64,000 bases of DNA, taken from Siphonodentalium dalli. Taxonomy: Eukaryota; Mollusca; Scaphopoda; Gadilida; Siphonodentaliidae. Both the position numbers and the translations under genes were made by a program. Positions 11,061 through 23,459 of this stretch are shown piece after piece. Location of the stretch: positions 192,376,816 to 192,440,815 of the forward strand of contig CP136066.1 of NCBI GenBank assembly GCA_032622095.1, read 5' to 3'. The notes below the pieces were generated by a model. That model did no database searches, was not told the DNA's origin, and saw only the letters and a list, made by a program, of their open reading frames with translations. Position 1 is the stretch's first letter. Each line of letters begins with the position of its first letter.

Positions 11061-12700
11061 TAGTTATTAATCAAATAATAAGTTCAACAAGCAGTGAATC
11101 TATCATTTGAACATTTCTCATTCACCAAGGAATCCTTTTACAATTGTATTATCTATCGTCTGCTTAATTTGCAGCTCGAGGTTGTATAACCCTCGTCGAA
11201 CCCCTCTACCCTCGTGCAATCGGCTTACCTATTTCAGAATGCTGAATCGACGGAAAGTACCGAGGTGTCCGATTGACTGTATAAGACCCAATGTGCACAA
11301 GGGCCCATCGGACGCAGTCTTTTTGAATGAGATATCCAGAGACGTAAATATTGTAACATTTTCGTCGGCTTAAAAGAGACTGCATTCGACGCCGAATGCA
11401 TCGAAGATATTGCATTAGCCTGTATAATGTCTGCATATCAGTATTTCGTTTATGTATTGACCTGATCACCGGGACGTGATAAAAGTGACTGATTACAGTC
11501 TAATGATAGAAAGCGGGTATAAAATACATCTATTTTAAAATCTGCGTCCAGTTTAGTGCATGAAGACTACAAGCGACAACTCCATATATCAAGTGATAAC
11601 CGGAACCCCAACGGCATACCCAATGTGGGGGAACTACTACTGGCGATTTGGTTCTCTACCGAGCAATATTTACATTCTCTTCCGAGCAAAGTTTCCGATT
11701 CTCTGCATTTTTGCTCATTTTCGTGACATCGTCATACTCACAGCAAATTTTCTGCCACGTGTTACCTCGAATCATTACAACAGAAATAGCAAGGAAACAC
11801 AAGTGAAGGTAAGTAACATATGTCCAAAATCGAATCCGTTAATCGTCAGAATTTCAAATGTTATTGGGAAATTACTCAGTATTTGTCAGTTGGAGAGGAA
11901 AGTTCCTCATTTCCACAATATTTTTTCAAACAAATACTCATAAAAATTCGTCGTAACTTATTGAGCCTCTGACATCCACTGGGGGATGTTAAAAAAAATC
12001 AACTGTAACTCGCATTTTTTATTTAGAAAAGAAGCTACAATGAAAATATGGTGACGGTGCCGGTTCTCTGTTGAGGGCTCCGATTCTTTGAAACTTACTC
12101 GCGGTGGCTCAGGTTCTCTACATATGTGCGGATTAGTTTTTACATGTCCACATCAAAGGCCAAATTACTGTGCTAAAACAAGATATTGTATTGGGTTCAC
12201 ATTACCTAAATACAGTTATCCGCTCACAATTATAACATCTCTTTCTCACAAAGTTACGACATGCACACAATTACTGCGCACATATCATGTTGTTTCTTGC
12301 GGACAGTATTTCTCTTCGCGTACACGTGCATTTGACATATCTAGTTCCTGAAGTTTCTGTATTGATTGATAGGTATAACATAAGAAGTTTCGACTAGAGG
12401 GATAATACATTTAGCATATGTCACTGGGCAATATTTGTTGTGTTTTAGTTTTAGTATAAACTGGGACAGGAATTGTGACTATTATTAGAACTGTATAACA
12501 TTTTTGAAAGCAATTTTATTTTATGACACTTATAAGTTAATTATTAGTATGCGTTTCTCCTGTTTATGTTTAGGCACAGTGAAGCAAATACGTCTGCGAA
12601 CGAATTTAGTATTCTTTTTGTTCCCCCGAGTTGATAGGGGCGGACGGACGGAGACGCGTGATGACAATCATGCAATTTATCCCAATTAATTAATTAATTC
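11061..12700. other. Duplicated non-coding stretch (copy 1)
   Basis: 11170-11420 matches 46030-46390, and 11430-12700 matches 50675-51900. The open frame at 11560-11943 (plus) is also open at 50807-51031, but nearly all substitutions between the copies change the amino acid, so it is not treated as a gene. Confidence 0.5.
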
Positions 12701-12719
12701 AATGTTTATTGCGTTATCG

Positions 12720-13745
12720 GCTCAAAATCACTTACAATCATGGAATTTCTCCCTGATAAATTAATTCAATGTTTACTGAGATATCAGCTAAAATACTTCA
12801 CTCAAAAGCATGCAATTTCGAGCCACCCCTACTGTGAAGTAGAATATTGAGGATCAAATATTAACAAAGAAATATATTCTCTGTCTTGTGTGTTGAATGT
12901 TATAATGTTCCCTGATAGAAAGGGGTCAGAATATCAAAGCGTTCCCAAGGTTCCCACTTTGTGTACTGGTGGAATATGATCTCTACCGGCGTGGCAACGC
13001 AGAGCGTGGATGAATTGCATGACCTAGTGCACAGACGCACTGACGAACGGACGACGCGTGATGAAAATCATGGATTGCAATCATGGAATTTCTCCCTGGT
13101 AATTAATTCAATGTTTTTGCGATATCGGCTCAAATAAGTCACTAAAAAGCATGCAATCTCGAGCTAGGGCCACCCCTACTGTGAAGTAGATTATTGAGGA
13201 TCAAATATTATCAAAGAGATATATTATCTGTCTTGTTTGTTTAATGTTATAAAGTTCCCTGTCAGAACGGGTCAGAATATCAAAAACTTCCCTAAAATTC
13301 CCACGTTTTGTACTGGTGGAATATGATATCTACCGGCGTGGCAATGCAGAGTGGGGATGTGCACACACGCACGGTCGGACGGACGGCGCGTGGTGAGAAT
13401 TATGGATTGCAATCATGGAATTTCTCCCTGGTAATTAATTCAATGTTTATTGTGATATCGGCTCAAATAAGTCACTAAAAAGCATGCAATCTCGGGCTGG
13501 GGCCACCCATACTGTGAAGTAGATTATTGAGGATCAAATATTAACAAAGAAATATATTCTCTTTCTTGTGTGGTGAATGATATAAAGTTCCCTGTTAGAA
13601 CGGGTCAGAATATCGAAAGGTTCCCTAAAATTCCCACGTATTGTACTGGTGGAATATGATCTCTACCGACGTAGCCATGCAGTGCACACACGCACGGACG
13701 GATGGACGACGCGTAGTGACCAGAGCTCCGCGGGGGACTGTGTCG
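12720..13745. repeat. ~335-345-bp tandem repeat, three units (copy 1)
   Basis: Units start near GGAATTTCTCCCTG at 12741, 13085 and 13419. They contain 'CATGCAATCTCGAGC', 'GATTATTGAGGATCAAATATT', 'GTTCCCTGTTAGAA', 'TACTGGTGGAATATGAT' in short blocks and end in a CACGGACGGACG stretch. The tail 'GGTGAGCTAAAAC' matches the terminal motif of other repeats in the window. Copy 2 (51930-53420) holds about one more unit. Confidence 0.75.
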
Positions 13746-13799
13746 CAGGTGAGCTAAAACAGCGAGATCGAGAGTAACCAATTCAACTTTATTATTCAA

Positions 13800-16002
13800 A
13801 AGAATTCTTACTATAATATGGGCAACCTTGGTCGTGTATGCCTCTACGAGAAGGATTTTATGAGACCTACATTTTCAGTTGGCATAAACACACAACTTTC
13901 TGAATCCGTATGTTGGATTGTTCAGATAGACTTCTCATCGCGCGTGGTATTCTCGGGGCACTAGCTGAACAAATCGGTCATTTTTTTTTAAATAAAGCCT
14001 ACCTACTTGATATTAATATGTTCACACATTTCGAGAAGAGATATATGTCCCATTTTGATACCAGATAATGTGGCGATTACCTGAGTAAAGTAATACGTGT
14101 AAACATTGGATCTCAGAATGACAGTCATGACGTCAGGTGACGACAACTAATTTATAGTGGTGAGAATTAAGAATATGACGATTCACGCAAAATGTGATCT
14201 CTCGCTTCTTATAAATCCGAAAGACGGTTATGCCCAACTGTGTTATGCCATGGGAAACTACTGTCGATTAGCTATTTAATAAATAGAGCATGACTTTACA
14301 AACGCAACGCTGGAATAGTGCATGCCCAGTGGGTGGGTACAGTTCACGAGGCGTAGCGGAACTACACCCGCGTAGTCAACGATAAGAGATGGTCTATTTA
14401 TTATATTTCATCGAACAATTCGAACTTGTAGCATGCATACTACGTCTACATGTATATACAACCGCGTATTCTACCAAAACCAACTGCTGGACTGTTCAAA
14501 TTCCATTCATAAGACGTTAATAGAACACTAGTTCAATAAACCGAAACGCGTAGTATTTAGGTTTTGTTTTGAATGCACGAAAACCCGAAAACCCATCCAG
14601 TTTAAGGTTGACGTCGCTCTTGTGACAAACAATGTCGACAGTAATGTTTTAATTTCGTTTGGACACGCTTTGGTAAATTGGGGAACATATTTATGTATAT
14701 CTGTTCTCGGTTTTGTTGCATCTGTTCATTGCCTATTGCATGCGAGTTTGGTATATCAGTGTGCTAAAGTTAGCACGATACAAGTACGGTAGTGTGCTAA
14801 AGTTAGCTCAACTGTACACCATTATAGTTCTCAATCAACCAGAAGGCGCCATTTCTGCGTGAGATGAAAATATCTTAATATATAATTTATCACTGAGGAC
14901 CGCAGACTGTGGTATAATGCACACATAACGTCCGATTGAATGAAAAATGTTGGCTGTAGGCCATGCCGGATTATGTTGTCATGCAAAGAGTACAATCCAA
15001 GGATGGCGGCCGACAGCCATGTTTTTCGTCGAAAATCGTTAAAATTCAATAACTTCCATCTAGACGTGATCCGAAAAATGCCTGTAAATTTAAAAATAAT
15101 TCTCTAATAATTGTGGGCTGCAAGGTGTTCTGCAATCTAAACGGCTCTGCCATTTCAGTGCTCACATGGAAATAACCTCTCTCAAGTAGACAGCATATAT
15201 GCCGGACTATTTCATTCGCGTAATTGACCATGTGCAAATATTACCGGCTCCCATCTAGTGGTCATCCACAAGATCCGTATGGAGTTTGGTGATGATCGAA
15301 TGAGGAAGGTGGTCTGTTTGGTGTGCCAAAGGAGTTAGTAATGCAAAAAATAAAATCCAAGATGGACACGGGTGTCGCATCGTTATCGGTGGCCATATCT
15401 AACAAATGCGGACTGCAGGGAGCACCGATGTAATCAAATTTGAAATCCAAGATGGCTGCTGGCGGCCATGTTTTTTTTTATTTTAATCAATGGTGTGGAG
15501 AATGGTGTGTCCAAGTCGGATTTAGTTATGCAATGAGAAAGATCCAAGAAAGACGCTGGTGGCCATCTTATTAAATGAAATTTGGAAACATTTTATGATC
15601 ACATCAAAGAAACATTAGTTTGGTGTTTGGTGATGATCAGTCCAAGTTTCCTTCGACGTAACCAGATAGTGAATTCGGTTAGATTATGTTGTAATTTGTA
15701 AAACAGTATTATCCCAACCGATGTCACTAGCTGCTTTACATCGAATGAAACTTAGATTATGAGATGATCGGGTGAGATATATTGCATGTAGGATGTGCCG
15801 AAGGCGGTAGTCATGCAAAAGACTAAAATCCAAGATGGTGTGCTGAAAGAAAATTGCTGACGCACGGTCGGACGGGTGGACGGGCGTAAACTCAAGAAAA
15901 CTACGGGGTGATTAGTTATTCCGCCTGTCTGACAAATACAACATGATAATTCCAAAAGGTAAGTGTTTGTACATAAATTCCCTCTCGATGCAATCAACAC
16001 AA
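13800..16002. other. Duplicated non-coding stretch with ATGGCNGCC-type repeat fragments (copy 1)
   Basis: Collinear with 53460-56580. Fragments of the 'AAATCCAAGATGG' repeat occur at 14990-15030, 15355-15370, 15440-15470 and 15820-15840. Only one unit of the 49-51-bp repeat that is expanded in copy 2 is present (~14637-14688). Confidence 0.55.
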
Positions 16003-16251
16003 TTATTACACGCTTGTTCCTAGAATTACAGCGTTATTGTCGTTCCATATTTACAAATCCGTATGGAACGTGTGTTCCATACGCATATCGTTGACGTAAA
16101 ATGACGTACATGACGTTCGTCTCAACCATGAAACTGGAACTATTTAAATAAAAGAATCACCAGACATGACAAAAACGCCCTGTATGTGGCTAAATAAACC
16201 TTCTAATCTTGTATTTTTAATACACGGATTCTAGGACGCGAAGCGTGTAAT
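16003..16251. mobile_element. MITE, copy-1-specific
   Basis: Imperfect terminal inverted repeats pair TTATTACACGCTT...TCCTAGAATT with AATTCTAGGA-type...AAGCGTGTAATAA text at ~16220-16251. A short hairpin (GTTCCATAC) is internal. With the next entry it forms an insertion absent from copy 2, where the flanks are directly joined near 56580. Confidence 0.55.
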
Positions 16252-16253
16252 AA

Positions 16254-16411
16254 ACACAGAACGACACGATGTGTAAATGGGTTTGTCGATACGGCACTCG
16301 TGTTGTCGCGGGAGGATAGAACTCGAGGCGCAATCACCTCTCGTTCTATCCCTCCGCGACAGCACTCGTGCCGTAAAGACAAACATATTTACACATCATG
16401 TCGTTCTGTGT
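16254..16411. repeat. 158-bp near-perfect hairpin, copy-1-specific
   Basis: Arms of ~75 bp pair ACACAGAACGACACGATGTG with CACATCATGTCGTTCTGTGT, and GATAGAAC with GTTCTATC near the centre. It ends 27 bp downstream of the stop codon of exon C1 and so would be transcribed in its 3' UTR. Confidence 0.75.
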
Positions 16412-16438
16412 ATATATGTCCATTTTTTGCATGCCCTA

Positions 16439-19272
16439 CTAGTATGATTTGCGAATTCTCGACTTTCGTTTCTGGGGAATTCTCATCTGATGAGATGGAG
16501 TCTTAAGATGTCTGTCGAGAGTGCATTTCTGTATGAACTCCAAACCACACAAATCACAAGAATACTTCTTCTCACCTGTATGTGACTTAATGTGACGGTC
16601 TAAAATTATTCTCTTGCCAAAAGATTTCCCACATATGTGGCATAAGTTATCTCGAATATCCGAGTGCGATACCATGTGGACTTGTAACTTTTCTTTGCTA
16701 GTGGTCTTATGCGAGCATTTGTCGCAAGCGAATTTTTTCTCACCATGTACTATTTTACGATGGTGGCTCGCACCATGCGAAGATAAAAACGTCGCCCCAC
16801 ACACGTCACATAGGAAAGTTTTACCACAACTCTCCACATGTCGGAGGAAACTATGCATGCTTGCGCAACTTTTAGAACATAAACCACAGGGTTTGCGAAC
16901 ACCGTTGTGATCCTCTCGTAGATGGGTAGTTAATGTTCTTGTAGACTTAAAAATATCCGAGCACACGCAGCACACAAAGTCTCCATCCTTGTTGCGGAAT
17001 GACTCGAAGCCTGCGCGTGGTTTAGCACGTGGCCGACCCTTCCTAATCCTAATCCTAATCCTAATCCTTTTTTTCTTTACTGATTGTTCTCTGGTGAGCT
17101 TTTTGCGCGGAATCGTTGTGACGACATCAGTTTGTTTGCTGTCCTTAGCAACAGATGTCTTTGCGGCGGCATCGGTTTGTCTGTTGTCACTAGTGGTCTT
17201 ATAAGGGCATTTGTCACAAGCGAAGTTATTCTCACCATGTACTATTTTACGATGGCGGCGCACACCAGACGAATGTAAAAACGTCGCACCACACACATTA
17301 CATATGAAAGTTTTACCACAGCTCTCAACATGTCGGAGGAAACTACGCATGCTTTCGAAACTTTTAGAACATAAACCACATGGTTTGCGAACACCGTTGT
17401 GATTCTCTAGTAGATGGGTGGTTAATGGCCTTGTAGCCTTAAAGATATCCGAGCACACACAACACACGTAGTCTCCATCCTTGTTGCGGAATGTCTCGAA
17501 GCCTGCGCGTTGTTGGGCACGTGACCGACCCTTCCTAATCCCAATCCCTACCCTGTTTTTCTTTACTGATTCTTCTCTGATGAGCTTTTGTCGTGATATC
17601 GTTGCGACTGCATCAGTTTTCTTGTTGTCATTAGCAACGGATATCTTTGCTACGGAATCGGTTTGTTTGTTGTTATTAGCAACGGGTATCGTTATGACGG
17701 CCCCAGATTGTTTGTTGTCATTATCAACGGGTACCATTGTGATGGCATCAGTTTGTTTATTATCATTAGCAACGCAACTCAACGTGCGTAATTCAGATAG
17801 TTCACTTCCAATCTTAGACCCCAGATTAATCCGACCGATTGCTCCATCTGACGAAACGATACGAGATTTAGAAATGGATGATGGATATTGCACTGGACAT
17901 ATCGATCCACCGGAAATAGCTAACGTTTCAGTGCTGTTGCATATGCGCAGACAATTTGATTGGGCAGCCCGATTTACACTACCCGCTATTGTGTTGGTTC
18001 GCCCCGGTTTAGTGACGTCGACCGTGTGTCTTTGGTTACAATTGCCCGCTACTGATTGGGAGAGTCCCAATTGAGTGACGTCACATGTATTTTCTTGGAT
18101 ACAACTTCCCAATAATGTGTGAGAGCGTCCCGACTCAGTAACATCACATCTCTGTCCTTGGATACAACTCCCCGCTACAGTGTGAGAGAGCCCCGACTGA
18201 GTGACGTCACATGTCTGCCCTTGGATGCAACTTCCCGCTACTTCAACCACTTCATCAGCGAGCGACGATTTATAAACATCAATTGTCTGTCCTTGGATAC
18301 AACTTCGCGCCACTTCCACCACTTCATCAGTGAGCGACGATTTAGAAACATCACATGTCTGTCCTTGGATACAACTTCCCGCCACTAAGTGGGTGAGTCC
18401 CGATTGAGTGACGTCGTGTGAATGTTCTTGGATACAACTTGAAAGTTTGGTAAGAATATCACTATTTGGCACCGCAACATTCACTGTTGGAGGGGACCAT
18501 TTTACGACAGGTTGGTTATCGGGATCATTTGAAGAATTTCTTCTGAACACTTCGCCCAATATGTTCATCAATTTCGTTGCTGCGTACGGAGGGCGTGGCC
18601 TAATTTCGGGTTGGGTGGGTATCTGCGGAAGCTGACACGTTCCATTGGCAGGAACCAGAGGGATACAACTTCCCGCTACTTCCACCACTTCATCATTGAG
18701 TGACGATTTAGAAACATCACATGTCTGTCCTTGGATACAACTTCCCGTCACTACGTGGGTGAGTCCCGATTGAGTGACGTCGTGTGACTGTTCTGGGATA
18801 CAACTTGAAAGGTTTGTAAGAATATCACTATTTGGCACCGAAACATTCACTGTTGGAGGGGACCATTTTACGAGAGGTTGGTTATCGGAATCATTTGAAG
18901 GATTTCTTCTGAACACTTCGCCCAATATGTTCATCAATTTCGTTGCTGCGTACGGAGGGCGTGGCCTAATCTCGGGTTGGGTGGGTATCTGCGGAAGCTG
19001 ACACGTTTCATTGGCAGGAACCAGAGGGACGCATGTCAGTAGGAATAAATGTGGTTCCTCTTGTGTTGTCACATTTGATGAGTCGATTCGTATGACCTGT
19101 TTTGTTGCCTGCGATGTGTTTGGGACAACAGCGGACCATGACGTCATCTGCGGAAGTGGATGTGACATCATCTCAGGAAGTGAATATGTCGCTGACTCCG
19201 CTCTTGTTACGTTGGTAGCCATGTCCACAGATGTCCTTGTGCATGGTGCAGCTGCCTGGGTTTCCTCTGTCA
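16439..19272 (-). CDS. Exon C1, terminal exon of a C2H2 zinc-finger gene
   Basis: A phase-1 acceptor (tgtttatag) leads into 943 codons and a stop. An in-frame ATG lies inside the intron side, but the acceptor text is shared with exons C2 and B, so a spliced start is preferred. Order: B-like head (TETQ...LPEMTS), then ~20-residue repeats of the type 'GSCIQGQTCDVTQSGLSHTV', then repeats of 'NDNKQTDAV', a basic patch with (RI)n, then C2H2 fingers. There are three fingers and a cut fourth (~607-720), followed by six complete ones (~770-934). The last two are joined by a TGEKK linker; the second finger type ends H-x3-C. Known C2H2 proteins bind DNA in the nucleus, so a transcription-factor-like role is inferred. 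Two in-frame internal duplications, ~369 and 492 bp, are absent from C2. No homologue was named. Confidence 0.8.
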
Positions 19273-19944
19273 CTATAAACATGTAAATGTATTGACATTA
19301 AACGATGTGATCTCCCTTCCCGGGCAAGACCTAGAGTTGATTTTTATTATGAAACTGTTATAAAATATTTGACTTCTAACTTATTAAAAAAATGGATTTT
19401 TTAAAAGAGTACGAGGCTCTTGCAGTGTGTACATGTGCAAACATATATAAGTATGTAAATACACCACCACTAAGAACATGGAGAAATAGATGACTGTTCA
19501 AAATGTGTATAGCTCTCCAACAAAGAAATGTCGCGTGTTGAAATCATTGTTATGAAAACAAAACAAATGTGATTTCCCAACAAACATTGCAAAACATGTA
19601 GTAAGTTCAAATGTTTTAGTTTTAATCTGAATATGATTTTCAGAATATGATCCAATGCTTTGACCTTTTACCAATGTTTACAGTCAAGTCAGATACTAAT
19701 GAACGGTGGCGAACAACCCATGACAATATGTCAAATTTTAGCTAAACATAACGTACGCACTTTTTCTGCCACGTAATTTTTTTTTCACAGAGGCCGATCA
19801 AATTCGCTCTCTGGTGGGGTCTGTCATTGAATCGGTAACCATTATTTGGGTTGTTTCTATTGACCGCGATCGCGGTATTTTCAAGCATTGAGCCAGTTAT
19901 ACTACAACCGCAAATAGAACACTGCGGGTTCAATTGACCGCATT
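19273..19944. other. Intron/intergenic stretch upstream of exon C1
   Basis: Collinear with ~58763-59595 in copy 2, which has an extra ~200-bp ATGGCNGCC-type fragment. No gene was recognised. Confidence 0.45.
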
Positions 19945-20306
19945 CTGAGTTTAGTGTGTCTCTCGTTTGCAAAATGAGGTCCACAGAGGGTGAATTTAGT
20001 AACGCTATCCCGCATAGCGGGCTAGAATCAGTAAATTCACAATCTGTAAATCTCATTCTGCTTAGGTCTCATCTTCTCTGGTAAGTTTCTTTATAATCAA
20101 AGTTCCCAATGGGTGTACATCACAATATTCACCATTTGGGAACTTCAATCTGGGTCTATGTTCTCCCATGGCATATGAGGCAATGCATAACGTGGCCTCC
20201 AGAGGGTGCATTTGTGATGCTAGCCCGCTGTGTGCGGGCTAGCGTCACTAAATTCACCCTCTGGTGACATCATTCTGTCTGCAAATGGCAGGCACACTAA
20301 ATTCAG
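19945..20306. mobile_element. Composite foldback element, copy 1b
   Basis: The left end 'CTGAGTTTAGTGTG' pairs with the right end 'CACACTAAATTCAG'. Two inner hairpins have the TAGCCCGC...GCGGGCTA core (~19975-20060 and ~20190-20275). Same family as 8414-8834 and 59596-60045. Confidence 0.7.
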
Positions 20307-20514
20307 ACTTGGTCGTGAATCTCCTTTTGAGTAGGTTATCTCTTGAGATTCGTCTAAATCAATACTGGCGTGCATGATTATGTCAAATTTCGTTCCGCTT
20401 TCGGAGTTCGAAATATGGAGAAAATACGTTATAATCCAATGTACATGGGTACATGTCAACAGCCACGGCAAATTTCATAATGATCCGATAAAAGGTACAA
20501 CATGTGGCCCGTGC

Positions 20515-21715
20515 TAAAGTATTTAGTCATGCAAAGAGTAAAATCCAAGATGGCTGCCGGCAGCCATGTTTTATGGCCGAATGACCCCAAAATGACTCGT
20601 TCCCATCTACATATCAATGTTAACATCCACGATAAAGTTCATGATGATCCGACTAAAGGTACGACATGTAGCCCGTGCTAAAGGATATAGTCATGCAAAG
20701 AGTCAAATCCAAGATGGCTGCTGGCGAACATGTTTATGACCGAATGACACCAAATGACTCCTTTCCCATCTACATGTCAATGTTAGCATTTCTGACAAAT
20801 TGCATGATGATCCGACCAAAGGTACGACCTGTTGCCTGGCCAAAGGATTTAGTCATGCAAATAGTAAAATCCAAGATAGCTGATGGCGGCCATGTTTTTC
20901 GGCCGAATGACCCCAAAAATAACTCGTTCCCATCTACATATCAATTTCATGATGATCCGAACAAAGGTTATACAAACAGTACGACCTGTAGCCCGTACTA
21001 ATGGATTTAATTTTGAAATCCAAGATGCCAACTGTCGAATGACCCCAAAATGACTCGTTCCCATAAAGGACCCATTTACATGTGAATGTTAAAATTCGTG
21101 AGAAATTTCATGATGATCCGACAAAGGGTACGACCTGTTGCCTGTGTCAAATGATTTAGTCATACAAAGAGTAAAATTCAAGATGGCTGCTGGCGGCCAT
21201 GTATTTTGCCGAATGACCCCAAAATGACTCGTTCCAGTCTACATGTCAATGTCAAAATCCATTAATTTCATAATGATCCGACCAAAGGTACGACTTGCAG
21301 CCCATGCTAACGGATTTAGTCACACAAAGAGGAAAATTCAAGACGGCTGCTGTCGGCCATGCTTAGGCCGAATTACCACAAAATGACTCGTTCCCATCTA
21401 CATGTCAATATTAACACCCATGACAAATTGCGTGATGATCGCACAAAAAGCACGGGCTGTATATATTGCATTTTTAAATCCAAATGGCCGCCGGCCACAA
21501 TGTTTTTTTTTTGGCCGAATCACCCACAAATGACTCGTTCTCATCTACATGTGAATGTCAACAGCCTTGATAAATTCCATAATGATTGGACCAAACGACG
21601 TGTAACCCATGATAATGGAAATTGTTAACGGACGTCTTGCACACGCATACACGCTCGCTCACACGGACGACGGATACCAGGCCATGGCAATAGCTCAAGT
21701 TGAGTTAATAACCAC
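20515..21715. repeat. Tandem array of ~160-170-bp ATGGCNGCC monomers
   Basis: About six or seven monomers, each with 'AAATCCAAGATGGCNGC', 'GGCCATGTTTT', 'CCGAATGACCCCAAAATGAC', 'TCGTTCCCATCTACATG' and 'CATGATGATCCGAC'. The array ends in a CACACGGACGACGGA tail and 'CCATGGCAATAGCTCA'. This tail also closes the larger array at 30.6 kb. Copy 2 has a different array (62100-62775) near this place. Open frames here come from the repeat. Confidence 0.75.
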
Positions 21716-21789
21716 ATAAGAGTGATAATGCGTGTTGTTATAGTCTCGTTTTAAATAGCCTTAAAGGTACACATATCATGAACATTTAT

Positions 21790-22690
21790 ATGAACAATTT
21801 ATAGGTCACTGCAACGCAAATCAAACCCAATTTATTTACGTCTTTAAAAGTTCTGATATTTTGCTTATAATACATCCAACAGTCGGGTCAAAAATACCGA
21901 TTTATGGCATGCAACATACCAAGTAATGTCTCACCACACAGTGTGTGGTAGTTTCATTTGGCGTGATGATTAATTGTTGAATGTAACGCACAAACTAAAG
22001 TGCATACCCTTGCCGCATAAATACTATATATATAGTTACATTTCCGGAATGTTCAACACCCTCCGTGATAACAAACCAGGTATGTATGTCTCAGTGCTTA
22101 TTATGTTGTAAAGAAACATTCATCTCTTCAATTAGCACCCCATCGCACCAGGTCAAAGAGACACAACATCTTACACTGTGTTTAAGACTAATGTTCGTGC
22201 TGCTACCAAACTGGTTTCTTAGTTGACAATTTTGTTCAAATTACTTCACATACACAAATAACATCTTCGATAACCCGAAGACGTCAAATAATAACTAAAT
22301 AAATGTTTTGGCATTATTTTAACTTCGCCAAACTTCGAAATCCAAAAACTTGGACAGAGGCTAGATTGAAATCAAATGTGCCAATTAATGGTGATCAATT
22401 CATTCTTGACGCTACAGTCAGAAATATGTCAGATATGGGCCGGAGTCAGATAATTCTACGAATAAAAATGCCACCGTCTTTAATACCGACAAGACTAACA
22501 AGTGATTAAACTTTCACACGTGATACATTCGCACATGGAAAGCATCTACAAAGGATGCCACACGTCCAGTGGCGATATTCGGTAACATGATCCTCCCAGC
22601 ATGATTTGCTGCTTATCACAACTGATATACAATGGGCGAACCCGGCAGACAAACCAGTTTAAACTGGACTGAACAGATTTCTATCTTATA
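21790..22690. other. Non-coding stretch, partly duplicated
   Basis: 21795-22260 matches 62777-63225 and marks the last clear homology between the two copies. A 68-codon frame at 22303-22509 has no recognisable features. Confidence 0.45.
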
Positions 22691-22744
22691 GCGATCAGAG
22701 AGTCTGCACATCGTCAGTCGAGTCGAAATTGGCGGTGGACGCGC

Positions 22745-23035
22745 ATTCCGGATACATAGAATGATTGCATGCAAATTGCAAATCCAACTTACCACAAACG
22801 TGGCAAAGACGAATATGGAATCCTATGAATTCCTGATATACAGAATGATTGCATGAAATGTGCAAATCCAACCTACCACAAACGTGACAAAGACAAATAT
22901 GGAATCCTATGAATTCCGGATATACAGATTGATTGCATGAAATTTGCAAATCCAACGATTCCACACAACGTGGCTAAAACTACCATGGGATCCTATGTAT
23001 TCCAAATAGACATATTGCATGTCATTTGCAAATAA
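22745..23035. repeat. 84-85-bp tandem repeat, ~3.4 units
   Basis: 'GAATGATTGCATG' recurs at ~22758, 22842 and 22927, with 'TGCAAATCCAAC', 'ACAAACGTGGC' and 'ATGGAATCCTATGAATTCC' in each unit. The minus strand stays open across three units (28 codons each), which follows from the period. Confidence 0.7.
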
Positions 23036-23459
23036 AACAAATGGAATGTTATTTATTCCTTATACACATGTAATACATGTAAACAGACATATAAAAATGT
23101 CGACTCATCTAACTTATTGCGCTATGTACCTGATGAGTAGTCGCGCTAAAATAGACACGAAACACTAGCTTATCCTTAAAGTGACTATCCTAATTCAAGC
23201 AGTGTATGGCACCACGTTGAACATAACGCTACCTCCAGTCAAGAGCTGATGGTTGGGTATGCATACACCATTTTATATACAAACTCCAAAAAGTATCCAG
23301 GTTTTGTACTGGTGGAATATCTCAATGGGCGTTAGCCAGAGTAGAGATTTATGGCATGATCTAAATATACGGAAGTATCAGCACGTCTTCCTCATTACAG
23401 AACAGGCTGTTCATGTTTGGCGAATGGTGGGACCAAGAGAGTGTACCCATGGTTTACAG

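Larger units (their letters stand above)
4380..22260. repeat. Segmental duplication, copy 1
   Basis: This block is repeated at about 37900-63225 in the same order and orientation: exon A' with exon A, exon D1 with D2, foldback 8.4 kb with 43.3 kb, 9.7-10.5 kb with 44.6-45.4 kb, 11.4-14.8 kb with 50.7-54.8 kb, exon C1 with C2, and 21.8-22.26 kb with 62.8-63.22 kb. Long stretches (for example 13.9-14.25 kb against 53.5-53.9 kb) look well over 90% identical by eye. Non-matching blocks in copy 1 are ~10570-11170, 16002-16412 and 20470-21780. Confidence 0.9.

Noticed and set aside
11560-11943. Plus-strand frame conserved with 50807-51031
   Set aside because: Between the two copies nearly all substitutions change the amino acid and the copy-2 frame ends much earlier, so no protein-level constraint is visible.
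12660-12720. TTAATTAATTAATT run considered as a transposon target
   Set aside because: No inverted ends flank it; it is part of the ~340-bp repeat.
22695-22964. Minus-strand frame with repeated 'CHVCG' resembling zinc-binding pairs
   Set aside because: It is a read-through of an 84-85-bp tandem repeat; the Cys pairs lack matching His or Cys partners and no splice context supports it.
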